Of a DNA stretch of 64,000 nucleotides, positions 21,616-30,567 are shown one piece after another; within the stretch, counting starts at the first letter, position 1; each line of letters begins with the position of its first letter. The notes beneath the pieces were generated by a model. The model ran no database searches. It was not told where the DNA came from and worked only from the letters and a program-made list of their open reading frames with translations. The DNA is from Phycicoccus sp. M110.8 (lineage in GTDB: Bacteria > Actinomycetota > Actinomycetes > Actinomycetales > Dermatophilaceae): NCBI RefSeq assembly GCF_032464895.1, contig NZ_JAWDIC010000001.1:558001-622000 (forward strand), read 5' to 3'. Made by a program: the position numbers and the translations under genes.

Positions 21616-22314
21616 TCAGCGGGGCAGGCGGACCGTCTCACAGCGTCCGTCGTCGAGTCGCAGCTCGCCGTCGGCCTCCTCGGCGGCCTCGGGGTCGTTC
21701 GTCGCCATGACCACGATCGCGCCGCGTTCCGCCTCGGCCCGCAGCAGCCCCAGGACCCGCTCGCGGTTGTCGTGGTCGAGCTCGCTCGTGGGCTCGTCGG
21801 CCAGGAGCACCCGTCCGCGCAGCGCGAGGCCCCGTGCGACCGCGACCCGCTGCTGCTGGCCACCGCTGAGCTCCTCGGCGAGGTGGCTCCCCGACTCCTC
21901 GAGCCCGACCGCGGCGAGCGCCTCCTGCGCGCGACGGCCTGCCTCGTCGGCGGGCACGCCCTTGGCGAGCAGCGGCAGGGCGACGTTCTCGTGCGCCGTC
22001 AGCAGCAGGGCCAGCGCACTGCCCTGCGGGATGACCTCGATGCCGAGCACAGCCGCCCCGGCCCGGTCACCCACCACGTCCTCCCCCAGCCGGACGGCGC
22101 CCTCCGCCTGCACGGCCCCGGCGAGCGCCCACAGCAACGAGGACTTCCCAGCGCCGGAGTGGCCGGTCACCGCGATGAACTCGCCCGAGTACGCCTCGAA
22201 GCTCGCCGCGTCGACGGCCACGGTGGAGCCGTACCGCACGGTGACCGCCGCCACCTCGAGCGGCGGGACCTCGACCCGCTCGTCGAGGCCGGCGGCGTGC
22301 AGCGCCTCACCCAT
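21616..22314 (-). CDS. ABC transporter ATPase with canonical signature but no switch histidine
   Basis: The 232-residue LolD/MacB-like ATPase has Walker A GHSGAGKSS, a canonical signature LSGGQQQRVAVARGL, Walker B VLLADEPTSELD, but the H-loop reads VMATNDPEAAEEAD, with Asn where the switch His should be. It therefore looks unable to hydrolyse ATP efficiently at its own Walker site but can complete its partner's site. ATG 22314 overlaps the end of the preceding ATPase gene by 8 bases. The partner ATPase and the large permease are upstream in the same operon. Confidence 0.85.
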   Translation of the reverse strand: MGEALHAAGLDERVEVPPLEVAAVTVRYGSTVAVDAASFEAYSGEFIAVTGHSGAGKSSLLWALAGAVQAEGAVRLGEDVVGDRAGAAVLGIEVIPQGSALALLLTAHENVALPLLAKGVPADEAGRRAQEALAAVGLEESGSHLAEELSGGQQQRVAVARGLALRGRVLLADEPTSELDHDNRERVLGLLRAEAERGAIVVMATNDPEAAEEADGELRLDDGRCETVRLPR

Positions 22315-23194
22315 GTCGGCCACCCCCACCCTCGGGCACCAGCACCCACGTCCCGTCCTCGGTGCGGTGCACCCGCACGAGCGCTCCCGGCGGGAACGCC
22401 GCCACGGCCGCCGGCGGCAGCGGCAGCGAGCCGTCGGCCGCCACGACGGCATACTCCTCGCCGGCCCGGCCCTCGCCGCCCACCCGGCCGTCGCGGATGG
22501 TCACGGTGCGCGGCAGGCGCGCGGCGACCTCGGGGTCGTGGGTGACGACGACGATGGTCGTGCCCCACTCCCTGTTGACGCGGTGCAGGGCGTCGAGGAC
22601 GACGTCGCGGGAGGTGTGGTGCAGCTGGCTGGTCGGCTCGTCCCCGAGCAGCAGCCCGGGCCGGCTGGCGAGGGCCACCGCGAGCGCGGCGAGCTGGAGC
22701 TGGCCCGGAGGCAGTGACGGCAGCGGCGCGGTGGCCTCGCGGTCCAGCCCCACCAGCTCCAGCACCTCACCCACGGCGGGCACGTCGCGCCCCGCCTTGA
22801 GCGCCGACCGCTGGGCGAACTCGACGTTCTGCCGGGCGGTGAGGTACGGCAGCAGGTTCCGCGCGGCGCCCTGCAGGACCAGCCCCACCTCGGCGGCCCG
22901 GAAGGCGTCGAGCTCGGCCTCCGTCATCGTCGACAGCTCGTGGTCGCCGACGAGGACCCGCCCGGCGCTGGGACGCATGAGACCCCCGAACAGGGTCAGC
23001 AGGGTCGACTTGCCCGCACCGGACGGCCCCAGGAGCCCGACGACCTCGCCGGGGTGGACGACCAGGTCGACGCCGGACAGCGCCGCGACGTCGTGGCCCT
23101 CGGCGCGGTAGATGTGCACCAGCCCGCGCGTCGAGACCTGCAACCCGCGCCGGGCCGACGTCTCCGCACCCCTGTCGGTCGCCATGGCGGTCAC
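22307..23194 (-). CDS. ABC transporter ATPase with degenerate signature motif
   Basis: The 295-residue ATPase has Walker A GPSGAGKST, Walker B LLLGDEPTS and a normal switch His in VVVTHDPEVAARL. Its signature is LPPGQLQLAAL instead of LSGGQ, and the D-loop is SQLH instead of SALD. These defects complement those of the following ATPase. The last 60 residues (EEYAVVAADGSLPLPPAAVAAFPPGALVRVH) form an extra C-terminal beta domain of a kind seen in some actinobacterial MacB-like ATPases. GTG 23194 or ATG 23185 may be the start; neither has a good ribosome-binding site. Confidence 0.85.
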   Translation of the reverse strand: MTAMATDRGAETSARRGLQVSTRGLVHIYRAEGHDVAALSGVDLVVHPGEVVGLLGPSGAGKSTLLTLFGGLMRPSAGRVLVGDHELSTMTEAELDAFRAAEVGLVLQGAARNLLPYLTARQNVEFAQRSALKAGRDVPAVGEVLELVGLDREATAPLPSLPPGQLQLAALAVALASRPGLLLGDEPTSQLHHTSRDVVLDALHRVNREWGTTIVVVTHDPEVAARLPRTVTIRDGRVGGEGRAGEEYAVVAADGSLPLPPAAVAAFPPGALVRVHRTEDGTWVLVPEGGGGRHG

Positions 23195-23264
23195 AGCACC
23201 CTCCCGTTGCGAGCTCCTCGGCCGTCCGGTCCTCGCTCCGCTGCGATCCTCCGGCTGTCGTCGC

Positions 23265-26200
23265 TCACAGGCTCTCCCTCACCCTCTGCAGCGTGATCCG
23301 CCGTCCGGCGCCACGGGCCGCCAGCCAGCCCACCACCACGAGGACGACCGCTCCGGCCACGGCAGCCGCCAGGACCACCCCTAGGGCCGGCGCCAGCTCC
23401 AGCGGCGGCACCGGTGTCGCGTCGTCGTCGAACAGCGGCAGCAGCGGCATGGCGAGCAGCGAGCTGACCGCGCCGCAGACGAGCCCCACGACCGACCCGA
23501 TCGCGACGAGGACGACCTGCTCGCGGACGAGCGCCTGCCTCAGCACGGGCAGCCTGACCCCGGACATGTGCAGCGCTGCCATGTCGCGCGCCACGGTGCG
23601 CCACCCCGTCACCGTCATGACGATGACGACCAGCGCAGCGAGCAGGATGCCCATGGCCCCGGTGAAGACCGCCAGCCGCAGCCCCTGCGCCGAGGCCGCG
23701 TGGTCGAGGCGCTGCTTGGACTCGGTGTACCGGTGCGTGCCGATGACGCCGATCGCCCGCGCCCCGAGCGACTGCGTCACGGCGGCGGCGTCGGCCGGGT
23801 CGCGGAGCCAGACCGAGAGCGTCCCGGTGTCCGCGAGCTGGCCGCCGAGCCGCGCCAGGGTCTCGTAGTCGACCAGCACGCCCTTGGCGCCGAGCAGCGG
23901 AAGCGTGGCGACCTTCTGCGTCGACGCGACCCGGATCGGCGCACCGTTGAGACCTGCTGCGTCGAAGGACTCCGCCGTGCCGCCCGGGGGCACGTCACCG
24001 GCGAGCAGCCCCGGCACGACCGCAGGCACGTCCGCATGGGTGATGGTGACCGAGAAGCCGCTGTTGACGATGCTCAGGCCGAGCGAGTCCGGTCCGGCGC
24101 TGCTCAGCTCCATCCGGTCCGGGGTGTTGTCCGACGGCGGGAGGTACGGGTTCCACTGCGAGGGGTCGCCGAGGCGCAGCGACGTGCCGTCCACCCCGAG
24201 GCCGGTGATCGTGAGGGTGCCCGTGACCTGCGAGGCGAGCGGGTCGGTCTTGCGGAACTCGAGCCCGTCGAGCCTGCACCCGTCGGGGCAGAGCAAGGGT
24301 GCGTCAAGCCGGGCCGTGCCCTTGCCCGAGAGGGGGACCAGCGCGATCACGCGCGTGAGCCGCTCGCCCTCGGCGGTGGTCACGGCGACGCGCAGCTCGG
24401 AGGGGTCGCCCAGCGGCTTCACCTCCACCGGGGGCCTCGGCTGGCCCGACTGGCCCGTCGGCGGGTCGATCGTCTTCACGGGCGGCGTCTGCAGGTCCCA
24501 CGCGATCCGGCCGGTCACGCGGTTCCCGCGGAGCTCGACGGTGGGCACGTCCGGGGGTGCGAGCGCACCGGTCCGGTAGGCGTCACCCGGCGGCGCGAAC
24601 GCCACGGAGTCGAAGGACCGGGAGACGACCGCCAGGGTGGCTGTGGAGTCCGCGTCCACGCGGCGGATCACGGCGACCGGCGTCGCCCGCTGACCGGTCG
24701 GGTCCGCCTTGCGCACGGCAGCGAGCAGCGTGGCCGGGTTGCGGCTGTCGGTGACGAGCGTCATCGGGGCGCCGGAGAGCACCTCGGCACGCGCCTGCCA
24801 GTTCCGGTCCCCCACCGCCACCGCGTTGGCCGCGAACACGGTGAGGGCGACCGCGACGCTCACGACGGTGACGACCTTGCGCGGGCCGGCGCGGCGCTCG
24901 AGGCCGTATGCCGTGAGGGCGTGGCCCACCCGCCCACGGTGCTGGTTGCGGCGCCCGGCCGCCCTTGCCACGGGGACGACCACCCGGGTCGCCACGAGCC
25001 CGGCCGCGAGCGCGACGAGGGTGGGGGTGAGCAGGGCGAGCGGGCCCTCGAGCGTGCCGGTCGCCAGGCCGACGACCCCGAAGGTCGCGAGGGCCACGGC
25101 GAGCACGTCCACGATGCCGACGGCCCGCGACCGCTCGGGCGCCACTCGCCGCAGGAGCGAGGAGACGGTGAGCCGCTGCACCGGCCTGGCCGCGAGCCAG
25201 ATCGCCACCCCGCAGGCCACCGCTGCGACGACGAGCGCTGCGAACGCCTGCCAGGGCACCTCGAAGGGCACCCCGTCCGGCAGCACGAACCATCGCGCCG
25301 CACTCGTCAGCAGCAGGGCGAACCCGAACCCGAGCGGCAGTCCGAGGGCGGCGGTGAGCGCCAGCTCGCCCATGACCAGGCGGCCGGCTCCCTCGCGGCT
25401 GCGCCCTCGCAGCCGGGCCAGCGCCACCTCCGGCCGGCGCTGCTCGACCGCGGCCTGGGCCACGAGCAGGAGGATCGCGGCCGCGAGCAGCCCGAGCTGG
25501 GCCATGAGCAGCGGCACGATCACGCGCAGGCGCGACTGTCCGACCCGCAGACCGTCGATGAGCTCGGGCAGCTGCGTGGTCACCAGGGCACCGGGCACCC
25601 CGCCCGTCTTGGTCATGCGGTCGGCCAGGATCCGCTGCACCTCGTCGAGGTTGCCGAGCGTGAACAGGTCGCGGTTCAGCGGCAGCGTCAGGCTCGCCTG
25701 GGCCGTGCGCCAGCGGGGGTCGAACGTCTCCTCGGTCGTGACGAAGTCGTCGACGGCCGGGATGAGGTCCTGCCCGATGGCCAGGAGCGTGCCGGACTTG
25801 CCGTCGAGCTGCTCGGTCATCCAGTAGCCGGCGTCGGGGACGACCTCGTAGGCACCCACCACGACGAGCTTGGCGAAGGCGAGCCGGCCCACGGCCTCGG
25901 ACCCCGGGATGGCCGACTCGAACACCTTCCCGATCGGCCACTTCCAGGCGGCGAGGTCCTTGGCAGACACCAGGATCTCGTCCGCGGCGGCGGGGCAGCG
26001 ACCGACGGTGAGCCGCAGGTGCTCGCAGCTACCGTCGCGCGACAGGATCGTGACCGGCGAGGGCTTGAGTCCCTTGCGCGGGATGATGTCGAACGGCTGG
26101 GACACCTGCCCGATGCCGCCGGAGTAGAGCCGCTTCAGGCCGGGCTGGACGTTCCCCTCGAGGTCCTGGCTGCCGAAGTCAGGGTTCGCCGGGTTGCGAC

Positions 26201-26378
26201 CCGCACGTACGGTCAGGGCCGTGTCGACGGCGGAGGCCTCCCCCACCGCCTGCCTCAGCTGGGCCTGCTCGAGCGCCCGCTGGTAGAGCGGCGCGACGAC
26301 GGCGCAGGTGGCGATGAGCGCGGACAGCAGGACGAGGACGAGCGCCTGCGCCCGGCGGTAGCGGATCGCCGCCCACAT
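23265..26378 (-). CDS. Large FtsX-like ABC transporter permease
   Basis: The 1,037-residue protein starts MWAAIRYRRAQALVLVLLSALIATCAVVAPLYQRAL, a cytoplasmic amphipathic segment and first membrane helix, followed by a long extracellular region, a group of helices at about 280-470, a second very large extracellular domain (about 520-880) and C-terminal helices (about 880-1,037). This is the duplicated FtsX/MacB permease arrangement of MacB-type exporters, lipoprotein extractors or peptide-sensing transporters. Both permease halves are in one chain, so with the two ATPases encoded downstream it could form a complete transporter. Substrate unknown. The start ATG 26378 faces the divergent GH12 gene. 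Confidence 0.85.
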   Translation of the reverse strand: MWAAIRYRRAQALVLVLLSALIATCAVVAPLYQRALEQAQLRQAVGEASAVDTALTVRAGRNPANPDFGSQDLEGNVQPGLKRLYSGGIGQVSQPFDIIPRKGLKPSPVTILSRDGSCEHLRLTVGRCPAAADEILVSAKDLAAWKWPIGKVFESAIPGSEAVGRLAFAKLVVVGAYEVVPDAGYWMTEQLDGKSGTLLAIGQDLIPAVDDFVTTEETFDPRWRTAQASLTLPLNRDLFTLGNLDEVQRILADRMTKTGGVPGALVTTQLPELIDGLRVGQSRLRVIVPLLMAQLGLLAAAILLLVAQAAVEQRRPEVALARLRGRSREGAGRLVMGELALTAALGLPLGFGFALLLTSAARWFVLPDGVPFEVPWQAFAALVVAAVACGVAIWLAARPVQRLTVSSLLRRVAPERSRAVGIVDVLAVALATFGVVGLATGTLEGPLALLTPTLVALAAGLVATRVVVPVARAAGRRNQHRGRVGHALTAYGLERRAGPRKVVTVVSVAVALTVFAANAVAVGDRNWQARAEVLSGAPMTLVTDSRNPATLLAAVRKADPTGQRATPVAVIRRVDADSTATLAVVSRSFDSVAFAPPGDAYRTGALAPPDVPTVELRGNRVTGRIAWDLQTPPVKTIDPPTGQSGQPRPPVEVKPLGDPSELRVAVTTAEGERLTRVIALVPLSGKGTARLDAPLLCPDGCRLDGLEFRKTDPLASQVTGTLTITGLGVDGTSLRLGDPSQWNPYLPPSDNTPDRMELSSAGPDSLGLSIVNSGFSVTITHADVPAVVPGLLAGDVPPGGTAESFDAAGLNGAPIRVASTQKVATLPLLGAKGVLVDYETLARLGGQLADTGTLSVWLRDPADAAAVTQSLGARAIGVIGTHRYTESKQRLDHAASAQGLRLAVFTGAMGILLAALVVIVMTVTGWRTVARDMAALHMSGVRLPVLRQALVREQVVLVAIGSVVGLVCGAVSSLLAMPLLPLFDDDATPVPPLELAPALGVVLAAAVAGAVVLVVVGWLAARGAGRRITLQRVRESL

Positions 26379-26610
26379 GCTGTCGTCGCCCTCCCCGGTG
26401 CCGAACGAGTTCCCCGCCCGACCCTAGGGGGACTTCCTGCGGCCGAGGGCTACGTTCCGGCAACGATTTGCGGCGCCCGTGGCCACCGACCGCAAGGCTC
26501 TCCAAATGTTTCCCACAACGCCCCTCCGGGCGCAGGGGGCCGGTAGCCTGACACGTCACGTGCGAGTGCAGGGAAGCGCGAACACAACCATGCACCGCAG
26601 AGGACGGCTC
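26379..26610. promoter_or_regulatory. Intergenic region between the ABC permease and GH12 genes
   Basis: This 232-bp divergent gap must hold both promoters. TAGCCT at 26544-26549 is a reasonable -10 for the rightward gene, giving a leader of about 55 nt, and AGAGGA at 26599-26604 is its ribosome-binding site. I see no strong palindrome and no small gene. Frames running through it from 26479 lack a signal sequence at their N-terminus and are rejected as the real start. Confidence 0.4.
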
Positions 26611-28176
26611 ATGTCAGGTAGGACCAAGGCGATCATCACGAGTGTGGTGACGGCGGCAGCCGTCGTCCTCTGCCTCGGCTCAGCGCCGGCACAGGCAGTG
26701 GCGCACCCCGCGGACGCCACCGCCGCCTCTGACTGGAGTGGCGACGGCAGGGCCGACATCGTCGCGCCGACGACAGATGGCCGCCTGTGGCTGTATGCCG
26801 GCGGAGGCAACGGCGGTTTCACCGGCGCCCGGACCGCGATCGGTACCGGCTGGAGCTCCCGGGACCAGATCCGCATGGTCGGCGACTTCGACGGCGTTGC
26901 CGGCACCGACATCATCGCTCGGCAACCCTCGACGGGTGCCCTGTGGCTGTACTCCGGGAACGGCGCGGGAGGATTCCGCTCGTACCAGGTCATCGGGAGT
27001 GGTTGGCAGATCTTCAGCCAGATCTTCTCCCCCGGAGACTGGGACGGCGACGGTCACGCGGACCTGCTCGCCATCGTCAAGAGCGACGGCTCGCTCAGGA
27101 TGTACCGAGGCAACGGCTCCGGCCGCTTCCTCGGGATGCGCGTCATCGGCTCCGGGTGGTCCCGCTACGACGGGCTCATGACGACCGGCGACTTCGACGG
27201 CGACGGCCTCCCGGACTTCTTGGCGCGCAACACGGCCACCGGCGAGCTGCGGCTCTACCGCGGCGACGGGGCGGGGGGCTTCGCCGCCACGAAGGTCGTG
27301 GGCACCGGCTGGAAGGGCTTCACGGCCCTGCTCGGCCTCGGGGACTGGTCGGGAGACGGCCACAGCGACGTCCTGGCACGTCTCGCGGACGGCTCGCTGA
27401 GGATGTACCGGGGTGACGGACGAGGTGCCTGGATCGCCCCCTACCCGATCATCGGCACCGGCTGGAACGCCATTCGGCTGCCCGGCGAGACGACCGGCAG
27501 CGCCCCTCCCTCGGCCGGCACCGTCTGCTCCAACCCCTACTTCACGACGAGCAGCTCCAACGGCGGCGTCACCGACCACGGGTACTACGTGCACAACAAC
27601 CTCTGGAACGCCGCCAAGTACCCCGGCACCAAGGGGACGACGCAGGTCTGCTCCTACCACTCGTGGAACCACATCGGGACGGCGAGCAACACCAACGGCA
27701 ACGGCGAGGTCAAGACCTACCCGAACGTCCACAAGGACTACTCCGGCCGGACCATCTCGAGCTTTTCCCGCCTCACGTCGTCGTTCGCGGCCACATCGCC
27801 GGGCCGCGGGATCTACAACGTTGCCTACGACCTGTGGCTCAACGGTGTGCCCAACGACGAGGTCATGATCTGGACGGACAACTACAGGCAGGTTCCGGCC
27901 GGGTCCCGTTTCGCCTCCGGAGTGAGCCTCGGCGGCCACACCTGGGACGTCTACGCCACGAGCGGTAACGGGTACATCGCCTTCGTGCCGTCCAACGGTG
28001 CCCGACTGACGTCGGGAACCGTCGACATCAAGGCGATGCTGGGCTACCTCGTGGCACGGGGGCGCGTGGCCTCCAGCGCGACGGTCGACCAGATCTGCTA
28101 TGGCGTGGAGATCGTGGACACCGGGGGCAGCTCCGCCACCTGGAAGTTCACCAACTTCTCCATCACCGACTCCTGA
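26611..28176 (+). CDS. Secreted FG-GAP repeat / GH12 glycoside hydrolase fusion
   Basis: The 521-residue protein has a Sec signal peptide (MSGRTKAIITSVVTAAAVVL..., cleavage after AQA near 29), then five FG-GAP/VCBS-type repeats (about 41-295) each with a calcium-loop such as DWSGDGRAD, DWDGDGHAD or DFDGDGLPD. From about 303 follows a GH12 domain: HNNLWNA, YHSWNHIG, NGNGEVKTYPNV, YDLWLN, catalytic nucleophile Glu417 in DEVMIWTDN, and acid/base Glu500 in YGVEIVDTGGSS. GH12 enzymes are retaining endo-beta-glucanases or xyloglucanases. The repeats probably act as a binding or propeller-like accessory domain. ATG 26611 is preferred because AGAGGA lies 6 bases upstream; ATG 26590 is the alternative. 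Confidence 0.9.
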   Translation: MSGRTKAIITSVVTAAAVVLCLGSAPAQAVAHPADATAASDWSGDGRADIVAPTTDGRLWLYAGGGNGGFTGARTAIGTGWSSRDQIRMVGDFDGVAGTDIIARQPSTGALWLYSGNGAGGFRSYQVIGSGWQIFSQIFSPGDWDGDGHADLLAIVKSDGSLRMYRGNGSGRFLGMRVIGSGWSRYDGLMTTGDFDGDGLPDFLARNTATGELRLYRGDGAGGFAATKVVGTGWKGFTALLGLGDWSGDGHSDVLARLADGSLRMYRGDGRGAWIAPYPIIGTGWNAIRLPGETTGSAPPSAGTVCSNPYFTTSSSNGGVTDHGYYVHNNLWNAAKYPGTKGTTQVCSYHSWNHIGTASNTNGNGEVKTYPNVHKDYSGRTISSFSRLTSSFAATSPGRGIYNVAYDLWLNGVPNDEVMIWTDNYRQVPAGSRFASGVSLGGHTWDVYATSGNGYIAFVPSNGARLTSGTVDIKAMLGYLVARGRVASSATVDQICYGVEIVDTGGSSATWKFTNFSITDS

Positions 28177-28261
28177 CTCCCGCGGCCGGAGCCAGCACCG
28201 ACACGACCGGTGCAGGACCGGGCCGTCCGCGCCAGGCCCGTGTCGACGCGCGACACCAGGG

Positions 28262-28570
28262 TCAGCCCCGGCGCTCGATGGCGGCCTCGAGCCGCTCGAG
28301 CTTGCCGGTGAGCTCACCGGCATACCCCTCGCGGATGTCGGCCTTGAGCACGAGGCTGACGCGCGGGCCGAAGGCGGCCACGGCGTCGACCGCTGCCTTG
28401 ACCACGGCCATGCACTCTTCCCACTCCCCCTCGAGGGTGGTGAACATCGAGTCGGTGCGGTGCGGCAGGCCGGACTCGCGGACGACGGAGACGGCGGCGG
28501 CGACCGCCTCGCTCACGGAGCCGGCGGAGTCGGCGGCGACGGACGGGGCGACGGAGAACGCGACGAGCAT
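28262..28570 (-). CDS. MTH1187/YkoF-type thiamine-binding protein
   Basis: The 102-residue protein (MLVAFSVAPSV ... GSVSEAVAAAVSVVRESGLPHRTDSMFTTLEGEWEECMAVVKAA) is a ferredoxin-like fold of the DUF77 family whose members bind thiamine. The conserved features are the PxG/S-type N-terminal strand, the E-G-E-W-E-E segment and the GPRVSLVLKADIR strand. TACGGT six bases before ATG 28570 indicates a leaderless start. It follows the acetyltransferase gene across three hairpin repeats. Its role is likely thiamine or hydroxymethylpyrimidine handling, inferred from the family. Confidence 0.85.
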   Translation of the reverse strand: MLVAFSVAPSVAADSAGSVSEAVAAAVSVVRESGLPHRTDSMFTTLEGEWEECMAVVKAAVDAVAAFGPRVSLVLKADIREGYAGELTGKLERLEAAIERRG

Positions 28571-28615
28571 GGCCCCACCGTATGCCGCGTGCCTGCGTCC
28601 CCGTCGCACGGGCGC

Positions 28616-28714
28616 CCGAAGTCCCGGACTTCGGGGTTCCCCACGCCCGTTCGGACCGAAGTCCCAGACTTCGGGGCTCCCGACTCCCTTCCGGACCGAA
28701 GTCCCAGACTTCGG
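28616..28714. repeat. Three 40-bp-spaced hairpin repeats
   Basis: CCGAAGTCCCxGACTTCGG occurs at 28616-28634, 28656-28674 and 28696-28714, exactly 40 bp apart. Each is an 8-bp stem CCGAAGTC/GACTTCGG with a 3-nt loop, and the 21-bp intervals are similar but diverged (ACGCCCGTTCGGA, ACTCCCTTCCGGA). They lie between two codirectional minus-strand genes and may end the upstream transcript or act as a processing site. Confidence 0.85.
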
Positions 28715-28731
28715 GGCGGCGGAGCTGCCTG

Positions 28732-29817
28732 TCAGGCGTCGAGGTGGCGCTGGAAGGACATCAGGACCTCGACCTTGCGGAAGCCCAGCTCGACGTTGAC
28801 CCCGACCATGTGGGCGTTCTGCTCCGCGTTGCAGGTCTGGATCCGCTTGGCCTGTGGCGCGAACCGGGCCAGCTCCTGCAGGCCCCGGGCCTTGACCGCC
28901 ATGCCCAGCCGGTGGCCCCGGTGCTCGCGGCGCACGAGGGTGCCCCACTGCATGACCTCGTCGGGGTCGTCCGCGCTGACCACGAGGTCGTTGTAGCCAA
29001 CGACCTGGCCGTCGGGCGCGATCGCGACGGTGTGGAGCATGGTGCGGCCCTGCCGCTCAAGCCGGCCGAGCTCCTCGGCGTAGGTCTGGGGGCTCAGGGC
29101 CTCCTCCTCGAACTCGATCTCACCGGTCGGCGCATCGACGGCGAGCTGGTTCCAGCAGGCGCAGTACGACTCGCGCAGCTCCTCGGGCAGACCGCCGACG
29201 AACGACTCGACCCGGTACCCCTCGTGGTGCCGGGCGGCGTCGGCCGCGAGGGCGTCCAGGCGAGCGGCGTCGACCGGCAGGTCGAGGATGCGTCGCACCT
29301 CGGTGTTGGCGTACGTGTAGCCGTGCCGCTGCGCGAAGCGGACGTAGCCGTGGTCCTCGCGCTCCCCGTCGGGGACGTTGACCTCGACGAGCACGGTGCG
29401 GCGGCCCTCCTCCCCGGTGCGCTCGGCGATGCGCTCGGCGAGGGCGCTGCCGACTCCTCGGCCGCGCCACGCCGGGTCGACGTCGACCTCGGCCCAGGTG
29501 AACTGCGTGTTGTCGAGCAGGGGGAACCACAGCAGCGCGAACCCGGCGACCTGGCCGTCGACGAGCGCGACGTAGGGCTCGGCCCGCTCCACCGTGTTCT
29601 CCGACCGCAGCTGGACGGCCATCTCGCGCACCGACCACGTCTTGGCCCAGGGCCGTTCGTGCAGGCAGGACGCCTTGCGCGCGGCGTGGGCGGCGGCGAG
29701 CTCGCCGTCGTCCGCGAGGTCGAGCAGGCGCACGACGACACCGATCTCGGGGCCGCCGGCGGTGCCGGGGCCGGGGACGGTCGAGGACGCCGTGCGGGGC
29801 GAAGTCGTCGTGGCCAT
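28732..29817 (-). CDS. Two-domain GNAT acetyltransferase
   Basis: The 361-residue protein has a clear N-terminal GNAT domain (about 25-190) with the acetyl-CoA loop VDPAWRGRGVGSALAERI, and a second, shorter GNAT half (about 200-361) with the related REHRGHRLGMAVKARGLQELA. Such tandem GNATs include mycothiol synthase MshD, but the overall sequence does not let me name it as MshD. Acetyl acceptor unknown. The start ATG 29817 has GACACT six bases upstream, consistent with a leaderless message. Confidence 0.8.
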   Translation of the reverse strand: MATTTSPRTASSTVPGPGTAGGPEIGVVVRLLDLADDGELAAAHAARKASCLHERPWAKTWSVREMAVQLRSENTVERAEPYVALVDGQVAGFALLWFPLLDNTQFTWAEVDVDPAWRGRGVGSALAERIAERTGEEGRRTVLVEVNVPDGEREDHGYVRFAQRHGYTYANTEVRRILDLPVDAARLDALAADAARHHEGYRVESFVGGLPEELRESYCACWNQLAVDAPTGEIEFEEEALSPQTYAEELGRLERQGRTMLHTVAIAPDGQVVGYNDLVVSADDPDEVMQWGTLVRREHRGHRLGMAVKARGLQELARFAPQAKRIQTCNAEQNAHMVGVNVELGFRKVEVLMSFQRHLDA

Positions 29818-29869
29818 GGCTCGAGTGTCCGGCGGCCCTCGCCTGTGCGGCAAAGGGTTTTCGAGCAGC

Positions 29870-30478
29870 TCAGGCGAGCTCGGGGCGTCCTCGGTGCTGC
29901 GCCCACTCGACGTCGAGGACGGACATGACGACCGCGTCGACCCACTCGCCGTCGAACCGCAGTGCGTCCCGGCACACCCCCTCGGTGACGAAGCCGGCCT
30001 TCTCGTACGCCCGCTGCCCGCGGGGGTTGAAGGCGTAGACCTCGAGGCTGACCCGGTGCAGGCCCAGTGCCTCGAACGCGTGCCGCAGCACCAGCCGGGT
30101 GGCCTCGGTGCCGAGCCCGCGGTCGCGGCCGTCCGGACCCAGGAGGATGCGGAAGTTGCAGGAGGCGTTCTCCTCCTCCCACTCGTTCAGCACGACCTCA
30201 CCGACGACGCGGCCCGTCGCGCGGTCGACGACGGCCAGGTCGAGCCGGTCCTCCTGGTCGTTGCGCGTGCCGTACCAGTCCCGCAGGACCACCTCGTCCG
30301 GGACCGCCCCCGCCTCGTCGCTCGAGTGGACCGAGCCGGTGAGCCGGCCCACCTCCGGGTCCCGGATCGCCTCGGCCATGGCCTCGAGGTCGTCCTCGTC
30401 GAACGGCCGCAGCACCACGAGGTCGCCGGTCAGCGTGGGCTTGTCGGCGAAGGTCGTCGTCGGCGGGAAGGTCGTCAT
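29870..30478 (-). CDS. GNAT acetyltransferase of the RimJ/RimL type
   Basis: The 202-residue protein begins TLTGDLVVLRPFDEDDLEAM, the usual first strand of RimJ/RimL acetyltransferases, and contains FRILLGPDGRDRGLGTEATRLVLRHAFEALGLHRVSLEVYAFNPRGQRAYEKAGFV, the acetyl-CoA binding core. It could acetylate a protein N-terminus or a small amine. Its start is taken at ATG 30478. The gap to the next acetyltransferase gene is about 50 bp, so the two may be cotranscribed. Confidence 0.82.
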   Translation of the reverse strand: MTTFPPTTTFADKPTLTGDLVVLRPFDEDDLEAMAEAIRDPEVGRLTGSVHSSDEAGAVPDEVVLRDWYGTRNDQEDRLDLAVVDRATGRVVGEVVLNEWEEENASCNFRILLGPDGRDRGLGTEATRLVLRHAFEALGLHRVSLEVYAFNPRGQRAYEKAGFVTEGVCRDALRFDGEWVDAVVMSVLDVEWAQHRGRPELA

Positions 30479-30567
30479 GGCCCGCAGTCTCACGGACCTG
30501 GGCGCACGGCAGCCAGCCGTTTGTCGACCGAAGCGGTGGTCCCGTCACCGGTCGGAGGCGCGACCCG

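Noticed and set aside
28616-28714. Possible small CRISPR or riboswitch
   Set aside because: The repeats are short symmetric hairpins with similar rather than unique intervals, and they lack any known aptamer pattern.
28732-29817. Mycothiol synthase MshD
   Set aside because: The tandem GNAT layout fits, but the sequence lacks segments I would require for MshD, so only the domain-level call is made.
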